From an uncultured Bacteroidales bacterium (GTDB lineage Bacteria; Bacteroidota; Bacteroidia; Bacteroidales; Paludibacteraceae): a DNA stretch of 13,889 nucleotides. This document shows positions 6,094 through 13,404 of this stretch, one piece after another. Numbering within the stretch: the stretch's first letter is position 1; each line of letters begins with the position of its first letter. The stretch spans positions 1 to 13,889 of the forward strand of contig CALFTM010000040.1 of the NCBI GenBank assembly GCA_937916355.1, read 5' to 3'. A model generated the notes under the pieces. The model was given only the letters and a program-made list of their open reading frames with translations. It searched no databases and was not told the origin of the DNA. The position numbers and the translations under genes were made by a program.

Positions 6094-6867
6094 ATGAAGA
6101 AGTATATTCTTGATTTGAAAGTCGTTTCCAACGAGAAGTTGGGCGATAAACACATCTTGATGAAGTTGACAAGCGAAGATACCTTGCCAGCCACTCGTCC
6201 CGGTCAGTTTGTTGAAGTGAAGGTAGAACACTCTCCTTCCACTTTCCTACGTCGTCCTATCTCCATTCATTATGTTGATGTGGAGAAGAATGAGTTGTGG
6301 TTGTTGATTCAGTTGGTGGGTGATGGTACACGTCAGTTGGCGGAAGTGAAGACAGGGGAGTTTGTCAATGTCGTTTTGCCGTTGGGGAATGGGTTCTCCG
6401 AACCTGAGACAAGGGACGGCGCACTCCTATTGGTGGGTGGTGGCGTAGGAATCGCCCCATTGTTGCAGTTAGGTAAAAAATTGAAAGAAGAAGGTTTCGT
6501 CCCTAAATTTTTATTAGGAGGGCGTTCTGCAAAAGACCTCATTCAGTTGGAAGAGTATAAAAAAATCGGGAATGTCTATGTTACGACAGAAGATGGTTCG
6601 TTAGGAGAGAAAGGTTTTGTGACAAATCACTCTATTTTGTCTCAAGATTTCAAAAAGATATACACTTGTGGTCCGACTCCGATGATGAAGGCGGTCGCTT
6701 CGTATGCTGTGAAGAACGGTATAGAGTGCGAAGTTTCGTTGGAAAATAAGATGGCGTGCGGTTTAGGTGCTTGCCTGTGTTGTGTTACAGAGACCAAAGA
6801 AGGACATAAATGTGTCTGCTCAGATGGTCCAGTGTTTAATGTAAAAGATTTGTCATGGCAGATTTAA
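6094..6867 (+). CDS. pyrK: Dihydroorotate dehydrogenase electron transfer subunit PyrK
   Basis: The product has 257 residues, the normal length. PyrK is the FAD and [2Fe-2S] subunit of class 1B dihydroorotate dehydrogenase, passing electrons from the PyrD FMN to NAD+ in pyrimidine synthesis. The FAD-binding motif is RRPIS (53-57). The NAD-binding loop is GGGVGIAPL (115-123), and the ferredoxin-reductase-type motif is CGPTPMM (192-198). The iron-sulfur ligands are C222, C227, C230 and C242, in the family spacing C-x4-C-x2-C-x11-C. Its stop codon overlaps the pyrD start by 13 bases, the expected coupling for two subunits of one complex. Confidence 0.96.
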   Translation: MKKYILDLKVVSNEKLGDKHILMKLTSEDTLPATRPGQFVEVKVEHSPSTFLRRPISIHYVDVEKNELWLLIQLVGDGTRQLAEVKTGEFVNVVLPLGNGFSEPETRDGALLLVGGGVGIAPLLQLGKKLKEEGFVPKFLLGGRSAKDLIQLEEYKKIGNVYVTTEDGSLGEKGFVTNHSILSQDFKKIYTCGPTPMMKAVASYAVKNGIECEVSLENKMACGLGACLCCVTETKEGHKCVCSDGPVFNVKDLSWQI

Positions 6868-7766
6868 GTGTGAAAATAGGCGGGCTACAGATGAAGAACC
6901 CCGTGATGACGGCATCTGGCACTTTCGGTTATGGTGTGGAATATGCCGATTTCGTAGACTTGTCAGAAATTGGCGGTATCATTGTAAAAGGGACAACCTT
7001 GAACCATCGAGAGGGGAACCCCTATCCTCGCATGGCAGAGACCCCTTCCGGAATGCTCAATTGTGTCGGTTTGCAAAACAAAGGAGTTGATTATTTCGTG
7101 GAACACATCTATCCAGAGATAAAAGACATTCAGACCAATATGATTGTGAATGTTTCTGGAGCTTGCGTGGAAGACTATGTCGCAACAGCAGAAAAAATCA
7201 ATGCGTTGGAGAAGATTCCGGCAATCGAGTTGAACATCTCTTGTCCGAATGTCAAACAAGGCGGCATGGCGTTTGGCACGACTTGTGCAGGAGTAGAGTC
7301 TGTGGTGTCTGCCGTAAGGGAGGTCTATAAAAAAACATTGATCGTAAAATTGTCTCCCAATGTGACCAATATAGCAGAAATCGCATTGGCTGCAGAGGCT
7401 TCCGGTGCGGATAGCGTCTCGTTAATCAATACCCTGATGGGAATGGCGATTGATGCAGAAAAACGCAAGCCGATTTTGTCGGTGGTGACCGGAGGCTTGT
7501 CAGGCCCTTGCGTCAAGCCTGTTGCCCTCAGAATGGTTTGGCAGGTGGCGAAGGCTGTGAAGATTCCAGTTATAGGATTGGGCGGTATCATGAATGCTAC
7601 AGATGCCATAGAGTTCTTTTTGGCAGGAGCTTCTGCCATTGAGATTGGAACTGCTAATTTTATCGACCCGGCAGTGACTGTGAAAGTGGCTCAAGGTATC
7701 AATGAATATCTCGATCGCCATGGGTTCAAGTCATTGAGTGAGATTGTCGGAGCGTTGGAAGTCTAA
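6855..7766 (+). CDS. pyrD: Dihydroorotate dehydrogenase catalytic subunit PyrD, class 1B
   Basis: The product is a 303-residue TIM-barrel FMN enzyme that oxidises dihydroorotate to orotate in the cytoplasm. The start ATG lies inside the end of pyrK. Diagnostic features are the N-terminal barrel strand with MKNPVMTASGTFGYG, substrate-loop residues NCVGLQNKG (69-77) and ELNISCPNVKQGG (125-137). C130 is the catalytic-base cysteine of class 1 enzymes; class 2 enzymes use serine. GGLSGP and GLGGI later in the protein are the FMN phosphate-binding loops. The adjacent pyrK confirms class 1B, the NAD+-linked form. A membrane protein gene follows after 17 bases. Confidence 0.97.
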   Translation: MADLSVKIGGLQMKNPVMTASGTFGYGVEYADFVDLSEIGGIIVKGTTLNHREGNPYPRMAETPSGMLNCVGLQNKGVDYFVEHIYPEIKDIQTNMIVNVSGACVEDYVATAEKINALEKIPAIELNISCPNVKQGGMAFGTTCAGVESVVSAVREVYKKTLIVKLSPNVTNIAEIALAAEASGADSVSLINTLMGMAIDAEKRKPILSVVTGGLSGPCVKPVALRMVWQVAKAVKIPVIGLGGIMNATDAIEFFLAGASAIEIGTANFIDPAVTVKVAQGINEYLDRHGFKSLSEIVGALEV

Positions 7767-7783
7767 CTCATAAAAGAAGGTCG

Positions 7784-8341
7784 ATGAGAAAGAACGGATT
7801 CCTATGGATAGTCCTGCTGTTGGTGGTCTTGTTGGGTGTTGCCTATTTTGCATGGAAAAACATTGACACCCTGAAATCAGAGGCTGCCGCTACTGTTGTG
7901 GAGACTTCCGAACTCCGTGTAATGGATTTGGAAAAAAGTAAAATAGACTTTTCTCCATTGGTTTCCGCTATCCTTTATAGTCATATATCGGAAGAAGATT
8001 TGCCGCTGACTTTATCTTTCAAAACAATCTGTCCGCCTGATTTTCTCTGTGCAGATACCCTATGGGCGGGCTTTGAACACGCAGGTGTGCGTTTGGTCGC
8101 ACCGGTAGGAACGACGGTTCTGAATGAGACCGAAGAGAGCCTATTGTGTGAAATGACGATGATCTACGAGATTTCCGGACTGAAACAACAGATGTCGGAT
8201 ATGGAGATCATGGAGTTCTTAAAAAGTCTCCCAAATCATATCCGAAAAGAGAATGTTTTTTTAGGAGATTCGGAGAAAAGAAACATTTTTAAAGAAAAAG
8301 GGTGGCAACCTTTTATGGCAAAAGAAAATATGACAAAATGA
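7784..8341 (+). CDS. Unknown single-pass membrane-anchored protein
   Basis: The product has 185 residues and I do not recognise the family. After MRKNG comes an uncleaved-looking hydrophobic helix (about 6-23, FLWIVLLLVVLLGVAYFAW), flanked by positive charge on the N-terminal side, so the remaining 160 residues should face the periplasm. That part contains three cysteines (in TICPPDFLC and SLLCEM), which could form disulfides there, and a Met/Glu/Lys-rich C-terminal half. AGAAGG sits a few bases before the start. It lies 17 bases after pyrD, and its stop overlaps the next start codon as ATGA (8338-8341), so it is translated within the pyr operon although nothing links it to pyrimidines. Confidence 0.8.
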   Translation: MRKNGFLWIVLLLVVLLGVAYFAWKNIDTLKSEAAATVVETSELRVMDLEKSKIDFSPLVSAILYSHISEEDLPLTLSFKTICPPDFLCADTLWAGFEHAGVRLVAPVGTTVLNETEESLLCEMTMIYEISGLKQQMSDMEIMEFLKSLPNHIRKENVFLGDSEKRNIFKEKGWQPFMAKENMTK

Positions 8342-8973
8342 AAATTACCATGATTAAAAACATTTTATTTGATTTCGGTGGCGTTTTGATAGATGCAGAC
8401 TTGGAGGCATCGTCAGAAAAATTTCGCTCCTTAGGAATGGAAAATATTTCTGAATATTTGAATCTCTATTGCCAAAATGGTCTTTTTTACGGAGTTGAAA
8501 GTGGCGAGTTGGATCGGGATGGTTTCAGAAAGGCTTTTAGTGAGGTTGTGAAGAAGGAGGTTTCGGATGCCGAATTGGAGGAGGCTTGGATGGCGATCGT
8601 GAAGGGAATCAATTTGGATAAACTAAAATGGATAGAGGCGCACAGAGGAGATTTGAAATTCTATTTGTTGAGCAATATCAATCCTTACGTTTTTGATTGG
8701 GCTGAATCTGAGGATTTTACTGAATTAGGGAAGCCTATCGGTTACTATTTTGACAAGATGTTTGCTTCATATCAAATCAAATTGACCAAACCGAAAGAGG
8801 ATGTTTTCAAATATGTGATGGAGAATGCTCCGTTGAAGCCGGAGGAGACATTGTTTGTCGATGATGGCGCAAAAAATATTGAAACGGCGCAGAGATTAGG
8901 CTTTCAGACCTACCAACCGCAAAACGGCGAGAATTGGATCGCTAAACTGGAAGAGTTGTTGGGGTGGCGATAA
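8338..8973 (+). CDS. HAD-superfamily hydrolase, YihX-like subfamily IA
   Basis: The product has 211 residues when started at ATG 8338, which overlaps the preceding stop as ATGA. An ATG at 8302 would add 12 residues within the upstream gene, and one at 8350 would remove four. HAD motif I is FDFGGVLID with nucleophile D12. The residue two positions on is Gly rather than Asp, as in YihX-like proteins with DxGNV/DxGGV motifs. Motif II is LLSNIN, the motif III lysine lies in LTKPKEDVF, and motif IV is FVDDGAKNIETA. A helical cap sits between motifs I and II. The likely activity is a small-molecule phosphatase, perhaps on sugar phosphates or nucleotides. Its place at the end of the pyrK-pyrD unit makes a nucleotide substrate worth considering, but that is inference. 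Confidence 0.88.
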   Translation: MKITMIKNILFDFGGVLIDADLEASSEKFRSLGMENISEYLNLYCQNGLFYGVESGELDRDGFRKAFSEVVKKEVSDAELEEAWMAIVKGINLDKLKWIEAHRGDLKFYLLSNINPYVFDWAESEDFTELGKPIGYYFDKMFASYQIKLTKPKEDVFKYVMENAPLKPEETLFVDDGAKNIETAQRLGFQTYQPQNGENWIAKLEELLGWR

Positions 8974-8980
8974 AGAAAAG

Positions 8981-9021
8981 AAAATCGAGGAAGTGCATCA
9001 GACTGAAACTTCCTCGATTTT
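8981..9021. terminator. Strong bidirectional terminator
   Basis: AAAATCGAGGAAGT (8981-8994) and ACTTCCTCGATTTT (9008-9021) form a perfect 14-bp stem. The 13-base loop can itself close as TCAG/CTGA. T's on the right and A's on the left serve both the HAD gene (plus, ending 8973) and the acidic-protein gene (minus, ending 9048). Confidence 0.9.
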
Positions 9022-9047
9022 TTCTTGTTTTGTGACTTCATGGGCAA

Positions 9048-9386
9048 TTATTCATAAACGCCATCTTGTTGATTGTATTCAAACTCCAAGTCGAGAATCT
9101 CTTCCAACTGGCTTTGAGACAATAAAATCTCCTCTTGAGCAAGTTTTTCAGCGATAAAAGATGCCATTTCAAACTCGTTGATTTCTACCTCTTCTTCAGC
9201 ATGGTCTCCTGTGTCGCCATTTGAATCGTCCAAGACTCCTGATTCAGCGTAATAATCCAACATCGCATCCAGAATGAAAACTACGATCTCTTCTGTTACG
9301 CCATTCTTGTTTTCTTCTGAGAGGTTGTTCAGGATGTAAGCAATCAAAGCTTTTTCCTCTCCTAATTCTACACCATAATTCTCCAT
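9048..9386 (-). CDS. Small acidic protein of unknown function
   Basis: The product has 112 residues, is strongly acidic (runs such as EEEVEINEFE and QLEEILDLEFEY) and has almost no Arg. It is predicted mainly helical with a glycine/aspartate-rich linker near the middle (DDSNGDTGDHAEE). There is no signal peptide, membrane helix or cysteine. It starts 30 bases after the nfo stop on the same strand and ends at the shared terminator, so it is the second gene of an nfo transcript. No Shine-Dalgarno sequence is visible. The function is unknown; acidic helical proteins of this size can be protein-binding adaptors or nucleic-acid mimics, but nothing here decides this. Confidence 0.75.
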   Translation of the reverse strand: MENYGVELGEEKALIAYILNNLSEENKNGVTEEIVVFILDAMLDYYAESGVLDDSNGDTGDHAEEEVEINEFEMASFIAEKLAQEEILLSQSQLEEILDLEFEYNQQDGVYE

Positions 9387-9416
9387 ACTTATCAGTTTTT
9401 ATGTTAATAGAAAAAA

Positions 9417-10268
9417 TTATTGAATCTTGTTATGGAATTTGTAAAGTAATTCGATTTCCTTCGCCCAGATTGGCTCGTCCGGAGTTTCCAGAATCAGGGG
9501 GATGTCATCGAATCGAGCATCTTGCATCATCCATTTGAAGCAAGTTTCCCCGATGTGTCCGGATCCGATACTTTCATGCCTGTCCACTTTTGATTGCACC
9601 TCCTTTTTGGAGTCGTTCAGATGGACACCACGAAGATAACTAAATCCTACGATTTCGTCAAATAATCGGAAGGTGTTTTCGCACGCATCCACTGTCGTGA
9701 GGTCGTACCCCGCTGCGAAAGTGTGGCAGGTGTCGATGCAGACTCCCACTCGGCTCTTGTCTTCCACCTTTTCGATGATATATTTCAAATGCTCAAATTT
9801 GTTTCCGACGTTTGAGCCTTGACCGGCCGTGTTCTCAATCACGGCGCAGACCCCGTTGGTCTTGTCCAAGGCAATGTTGATGGATTCTGCGATGCGGCGC
9901 AGGCACTCCTCCTCTGAAATCTGTTTTAGGTGGCTTCCCGGATGAAAATTGAGCAGTTTCAAGCCCAATTGTTCGCAACGTTGCATCTCTTCAAGGAAAG
10001 AAGCTCTCGATTTCTCCAGTCCCTCTTCCGTCGGATGCCCCAAATTGATGAGGTAACTATCGTGTGGCAAAATATGTTCAGGTTTGATTTGAGCCTTTTC
10101 ACAATTCTCTTTGAATAATTCGCAAGATTTTTGAGTAAGAGGCGCACTATGCCACTGTCTTTGGTTTTTTGTGAAAAGAGCAAAAGCTTTTGCTCCTATA
10201 TTCATGGCGTTGAGTGGGGCGTTTTCCACACCTCCGGACGCACTGACATGAGCTCCGATATATTTCAT
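9417..10268 (-). CDS. nfo: Endonuclease IV (AP endonuclease Nfo)
   Basis: The product has 283 residues, the typical length. It cuts the backbone 5' to abasic sites and removes 3' blocking groups in base excision repair, using three zinc ions in a TIM barrel. All nine metal ligands known from the Escherichia coli enzyme are present at the same residue numbers: H69, H109, E145, D179, H182, H216, D229, H231 and E261. Signature stretches are LLNFHPGSH, IENTAGQGSNVG, GVCIDTCHTFAAGYD and RHESIGSGHIG. It is divergent from the sulfhydrylase gene and leads a two-gene unit with the acidic protein. Confidence 0.97.
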   Translation of the reverse strand: MKYIGAHVSASGGVENAPLNAMNIGAKAFALFTKNQRQWHSAPLTQKSCELFKENCEKAQIKPEHILPHDSYLINLGHPTEEGLEKSRASFLEEMQRCEQLGLKLLNFHPGSHLKQISEEECLRRIAESINIALDKTNGVCAVIENTAGQGSNVGNKFEHLKYIIEKVEDKSRVGVCIDTCHTFAAGYDLTTVDACENTFRLFDEIVGFSYLRGVHLNDSKKEVQSKVDRHESIGSGHIGETCFKWMMQDARFDDIPLILETPDEPIWAKEIELLYKFHNKIQ

Positions 10269-10303
10269 AATTTAGATAATTTAAAAAAAATGAACAACAG
10301 ACA

Positions 10304-10311
10304 CAAAGTTA
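10304..10311 (-). promoter_or_regulatory. Bacteroidota -7 promoter element for nfo
   Basis: On the minus strand this reads TAACTTTG, an exact TAnnTTTG match 35 bases before the nfo start codon. The -33 region has only TTTC-like sequence (10327-10330 on the plus strand), at shorter than ideal spacing. Confidence 0.5.
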
Positions 10312-10356
10312 GCATAATTTTCTTCAGAAAATAGAGTAAGAGAACATCTCTTTTCT

Positions 10357-10364
10357 TAAATTTG
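10357..10364 (+). promoter_or_regulatory. Bacteroidota -7 promoter element for the sulfhydrylase operon
   Basis: TAAATTTG matches TAnnTTTG exactly, 44 bases before the start codon at 10409. No clean -33 TTTG is seen. The remaining leader (about 38 bases) is too short for a SAM riboswitch, so methionine control, if any, must act otherwise. Confidence 0.5.
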
Positions 10365-10408
10365 CAGATGAAACTAAAAAAAAGAATTTTAATTAAATAA
10401 AATAAAGA

Positions 10409-11704
10409 ATGGGAAATAAGAAAAAAGGAGTAGGAACGCTTTGTGTCCAAGCTGGATGGACTCCCAAAAAAGGAGAACCTCGTGTGTTGCCGGTTTATCA
10501 GTCTACAACATTTAAGTATGACACGAGCGAGCAGATGGCCGACCTGTTTGACTTAAAAGCGTCAGGTTATTTTTATACAAGACTTCAAAATCCGACCAAT
10601 GATGCTGTGGCAGAAAAGATTTGTCAGTTGGAAGGTGGAGTGGCAGCAATGCTTACTTCGTCAGGTCAGGCAGCCTCTTTTTACGCCATCTTCAATATCT
10701 GCGAGGCGGGCGACCATTTCGTCTCTTCTTCTTGTATCTATGGCGGTACATTCAACTTATTTTCTGTTACAATGAAGAAGTTGGGCATCGAGTGTACTTT
10801 TGTAGACCCGGATGCTTCAGAAGAGGAGATTTCAAAGGCGTTTCGTCCGAACACCAAATGTTTGTTTGGAGAGACTATCGCCAACCCGGTTTTGAGTGTG
10901 TTGGATATTGAGAAATTCGCACGAATCGCACATTCTCATGGTGTGCCTTTGATTATTGACAACACCTTCCCGACACCGATCAATTGTCGTCCGTTCGAGT
11001 TTGGTTGTGATATTATCACCCATGCGACAACAAAGTATATGGATGGTCACGCCACTAATGTGGGAGGTTGTATTGTCGATAGTGGGAACTTCGATTGGGA
11101 GGCTCATAAAGATAAATTCCCGGGCATGACACAACCTGATGAATCATACCACGGTTTGGCTTACAGTCAGGCTTTTGGAAAAGGAGCGTACATCACTAAG
11201 GCAACTGCACAATTGATGAGGGATTTGGGTTCTATCCAAGCTCCGCAGAATGCGTTCCTCCTCAATATAGGACTGGAGTCTTTGCATGTTCGTATGCCAC
11301 GTCATTGTGAAAATGCACAGAAGGTCGCAGAATATTTGGAGAGTCGTCCGGAAGTGGCATGGGTCAACTATCCGGGATTGAAGTCCAGCAAGTACTATGA
11401 ATTGGCGCAAAAGCAGTTCCGTAATGGTCAATCATGCGGTGTCGTGACTTTCGGTTTGAAGGGAGGTCGTGAGACGGCTATTCGTTTCATGGATAGTTTG
11501 CAGTTGGCTTGCATCGTTACTCATGTGGCGGATGCGAGAACCTGTGTTTTGCACCCTGCCTCACACACTCACAGACAATTGACAGATGAGCAGTTGATCG
11601 CTGCAGGTGTCCGTCCAGACCTTATCAGATTCTCGGTAGGAATTGAGGATGCGGAAGACATCATTGCAGATATTGAGCAGGCGTTGGAGTGCGCTAAGGG
11701 GTAA
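10409..11704 (+). CDS. metY: O-acetylhomoserine sulfhydrylase (aminocarboxypropyltransferase)
   Basis: The product has 431 residues, the length of the long Cys/Met-metabolism PLP enzymes of the MetY type; cystathionine synthases and lyases are about 380-400. It joins sulfide, or methanethiol, to O-acetylhomoserine to give homocysteine, or methionine. Visible landmarks are QAGWTP at the N-terminus, YFYTRLQNPT (54-63), SSGQAA (84-89), the PLP-ring aspartate D184 in IIDNTF and the Schiff-base lysine K209 in HATTKYMDGH. SHTHRQLTDEQL near the C-terminus is typical of this branch. The mntP-like gene starts five bases after the stop, so the two are co-transcribed. Substrate choice cannot be read from sequence alone. 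Confidence 0.93.
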   Translation: MGNKKKGVGTLCVQAGWTPKKGEPRVLPVYQSTTFKYDTSEQMADLFDLKASGYFYTRLQNPTNDAVAEKICQLEGGVAAMLTSSGQAASFYAIFNICEAGDHFVSSSCIYGGTFNLFSVTMKKLGIECTFVDPDASEEEISKAFRPNTKCLFGETIANPVLSVLDIEKFARIAHSHGVPLIIDNTFPTPINCRPFEFGCDIITHATTKYMDGHATNVGGCIVDSGNFDWEAHKDKFPGMTQPDESYHGLAYSQAFGKGAYITKATAQLMRDLGSIQAPQNAFLLNIGLESLHVRMPRHCENAQKVAEYLESRPEVAWVNYPGLKSSKYYELAQKQFRNGQSCGVVTFGLKGGRETAIRFMDSLQLACIVTHVADARTCVLHPASHTHRQLTDEQLIAAGVRPDLIRFSVGIEDAEDIIADIEQALECAKG

Positions 11705-11709
11705 TATCT

Positions 11710-12297
11710 ATGGATATTATTTCTATAGTCTTTTTGGCAATCGCGCTGTCCGTAGATTGCTTCGTAGTATCAGTAGCTAACGGAACTGCCATTAAGCAAT
11801 TCCGTTGGCTTTATATGGTAAAGTCTGGTGTAGTTTTCGGAGTGTTGCATGCTTTTATGCCTTTGATCGGCTGGCTGTTGGGAATAGGATTTAAAGATTT
11901 GATTTCGGCGTGGGATCATTGGTTGGCATTGCTGATTTTGACTTTTTTAGGAGGTAAGATGATTAAAGAAGGCTTTTCAAAAGAAGAGCCAGACGAGACT
12001 CCTTTAGGAGAGGATTTTAAATTTTCAACACTGTTTCTGATGGTGTTGGCATCCGGAGTCGATGAAATCGGGACGGGTTTGGTTTTTGTCTCGTTTCCGA
12101 TGGAGGCTTTGTGTATGACGGTGATATTACTATTTCTTTTTAGTGCTGTTTTTTTTGTAGTGGGAAATTACATCGGTTGCTTTGCAGGAAAAAGACTGCC
12201 GGTGAACGTGCAGTTGATAGGAGGTTTGGTCTTAATTGCCATTGGAATAAAAATATTTGAAGAACATACAGGGGCGTTTGGTCTTTTTTTTAGTTGA
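11710..12297 (+). CDS. mntP: MntP-type manganese efflux pump
   Basis: The product has 195 residues and six predicted transmembrane helices arranged as two related halves. The conserved acidic motifs of the MntP (DUF204) family are ALSVDCFVVSVANG, with D16, and ASGVDEIGTGLVFV, with D118. Both aspartates lie at the positions important for manganese export in the Escherichia coli protein. The segment KEEPDETPLGEDF between the halves is a charged loop. The family exports Mn2+ across the inner membrane. It follows metY by five bases. No yybP-ykoY manganese riboswitch can fit upstream, so it probably lacks the usual direct manganese control unless the whole operon is regulated. Confidence 0.88.
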   Translation: MDIISIVFLAIALSVDCFVVSVANGTAIKQFRWLYMVKSGVVFGVLHAFMPLIGWLLGIGFKDLISAWDHWLALLILTFLGGKMIKEGFSKEEPDETPLGEDFKFSTLFLMVLASGVDEIGTGLVFVSFPMEALCMTVILLFLFSAVFFVVGNYIGCFAGKRLPVNVQLIGGLVLIAIGIKIFEEHTGAFGLFFS

Positions 12298-12308
12298 TGC
12301 TAAATTTT
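12277..12308 (+). promoter_or_regulatory. Bacteroidota promoter for the potassium channel gene
   Basis: TTTG at 12277-12280 and TAAATTTT at 12301-12308 are separated by exactly 20 bases, within the usual 19-21-base spacing of Bacteroidota sigma factor promoters. The -7 element has one mismatch (final T for G). This is the only site in the window with both halves well placed. The -33 half lies inside the end of the mntP coding region. Confidence 0.55.
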
Positions 12309-12346
12309 TAGTGTAGTAATTCATAATAGAAGATAAAAGAGAAGAT

Positions 12347-13261
12347 ATGTTTAGTAAATTGAAGAAAAAAATAGAAGCTTTTCTCAATAATGAGGATTTG
12401 AAGCAAAAAATATATATGGTTGTATATGACACTGATACGCATTGGGGACGAATGTTTGATGTCCTTTTGTTGAGTTTCATTGTTGTCAGTGTGATGGTTG
12501 TCATATTGGAGAGTCTCTCTTTTTTTCCTCCCTCTTTCAGACTGTTCCTGTCGGTTTTGGAGTGGATGTTTACAGTCTTTTTCACGATAGAGTATCTGTT
12601 GAGGCTCTACTGCGCCCCTAAGGTCTCTTCGTATGTGCTGAGCTTCTGGGGTATCGTTGACTTGTTGTCCACGTTGCCTACCTATTTGAGTGTGATCTTT
12701 CCGGCAGCTCACGGATTATTGACCATCCGTATTTTCCGTTTGTTGCGTGTTTTCAGAGTCTTTAAACTCTTCTCCTACTGGCGAGAAGGAGAGGTCTTGT
12801 TGGATAGCCTAAAAGCGAGTTCCAAGAAGATCACGGTCTTTTTCGTATTTGTGCTATTGATGGCAACTTGTGTGGGGACGGTCATGTATATGGTTGAAGG
12901 AGGCATGGAAGGTAGTAGTTTCTATGACATTCCGAACAGTATCTATTGGGCTATTGTGACGATGACCACTGTGGGATATGGTGATATTACACCCGTCACA
13001 AGTGTGGGGCGATTTCTGTCTGCTGTTGTCATGTTGTTGGGTTACACGGTTTTGGCAGTCCCTACCGGTATCGTATCTGCCCAAATGATCGCAGAGTCCA
13101 ACAAAAAGAAGAAAAAAGCGATACCTTGTCCGCATTGCCACAAACCGGGGAATGACGATGATGCCGAGTTCTGCAAGTATTGCGGAAACCGACTTGATGA
13201 AGATGGAGAAAACCCTGTAGAAGAAGAACCGATAATTACGATGGATGGAGAGATAAAATAG
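12347..13261 (+). CDS. Voltage-gated-type potassium channel with C-terminal zinc ribbon
   Basis: The product has 304 residues. It follows the six-helix plan: S1 near 36-55, S2 near 66-88, S3 near 97-118, and S4 as RIFRLLRVFRVFK (128-140) with positive charges every third residue (R128, R131, R134, R137, K140). S5 lies near 162-183, then the pore helix, then the selectivity filter TVGYGD (208-213), then S6 near 222-247. After a basic linker (NKKKKK) come two cysteine pairs, C261/C264 and C276/C279, forming a short zinc-ribbon domain, then an acidic tail. It should form a tetrameric K+ channel in the inner membrane with the ribbon in the cytoplasm. AGAGAAG precedes the start, and a good promoter lies at 12277-12308. 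Confidence 0.93.
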   Translation: MFSKLKKKIEAFLNNEDLKQKIYMVVYDTDTHWGRMFDVLLLSFIVVSVMVVILESLSFFPPSFRLFLSVLEWMFTVFFTIEYLLRLYCAPKVSSYVLSFWGIVDLLSTLPTYLSVIFPAAHGLLTIRIFRLLRVFRVFKLFSYWREGEVLLDSLKASSKKITVFFVFVLLMATCVGTVMYMVEGGMEGSSFYDIPNSIYWAIVTMTTVGYGDITPVTSVGRFLSAVVMLLGYTVLAVPTGIVSAQMIAESNKKKKKAIPCPHCHKPGNDDDAEFCKYCGNRLDEDGENPVEEEPIITMDGEIK

Positions 13262-13283
13262 GGAGGAAGTGAAGTTTTATTTG

Positions 13284-13291
13284 TATATTTG
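13284..13291 (+). promoter_or_regulatory. Possible -7 promoter element for the sensor gene
   Basis: TATATTTG is an exact TAnnTTTG match, and its last base is the first base of the tandem repeats. No TTTG is found about 20 bases upstream. If used, all four repeats would be in the 5' leader of the sensor transcript. Confidence 0.35.
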
Positions 13292-13364
13292 TCCACTTTC
13301 TTAGGGTGTCCACTCTCTTAGGGTGTCCATGTTCACTTTTGGGGTGTCCACTCTCTTTTGGGTT
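13291..13364 (+). repeat. Four degenerate tandem repeats of 17-21 bp
   Basis: Copies begin at 13291, 13308, 13325 and 13346, each opening with GTCCA and ending in a GGGT-type motif. Copies 1 and 2 are 17 bp and differ at one base (GTCCACTTTCTTAGGGT and GTCCACTCTCTTAGGGT). Copies 3 and 4 are 21 and 19 bp and carry TTTTGGG in place of CTTAGGG. They lie head to tail with no spacers, ending 40 bases before the sensor start codon. They could be regulator-binding repeats or a small slippage-prone array. Confidence 0.75.
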
Positions 13365-13404
13365 CTCGATTTTATTATTAGATTTCATTATACACTTTTT
13401 ATTG

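Noticed and set aside
10365..10408. SAM riboswitch ahead of the sulfhydrylase gene
   Set aside because: The leader after the -7 element is only about 40 AT-rich bases with no folding core.
12308..12712. 134-codon minus-strand frame over the potassium channel start
   Set aside because: It is antisense to S1-S3 of a clear channel gene, with no motif, promoter or ribosome-binding site.
13291..13364. CRISPR array
   Set aside because: The repeats are 17-21 bp, degenerate and contiguous with no spacers, and no cas gene is in the window.
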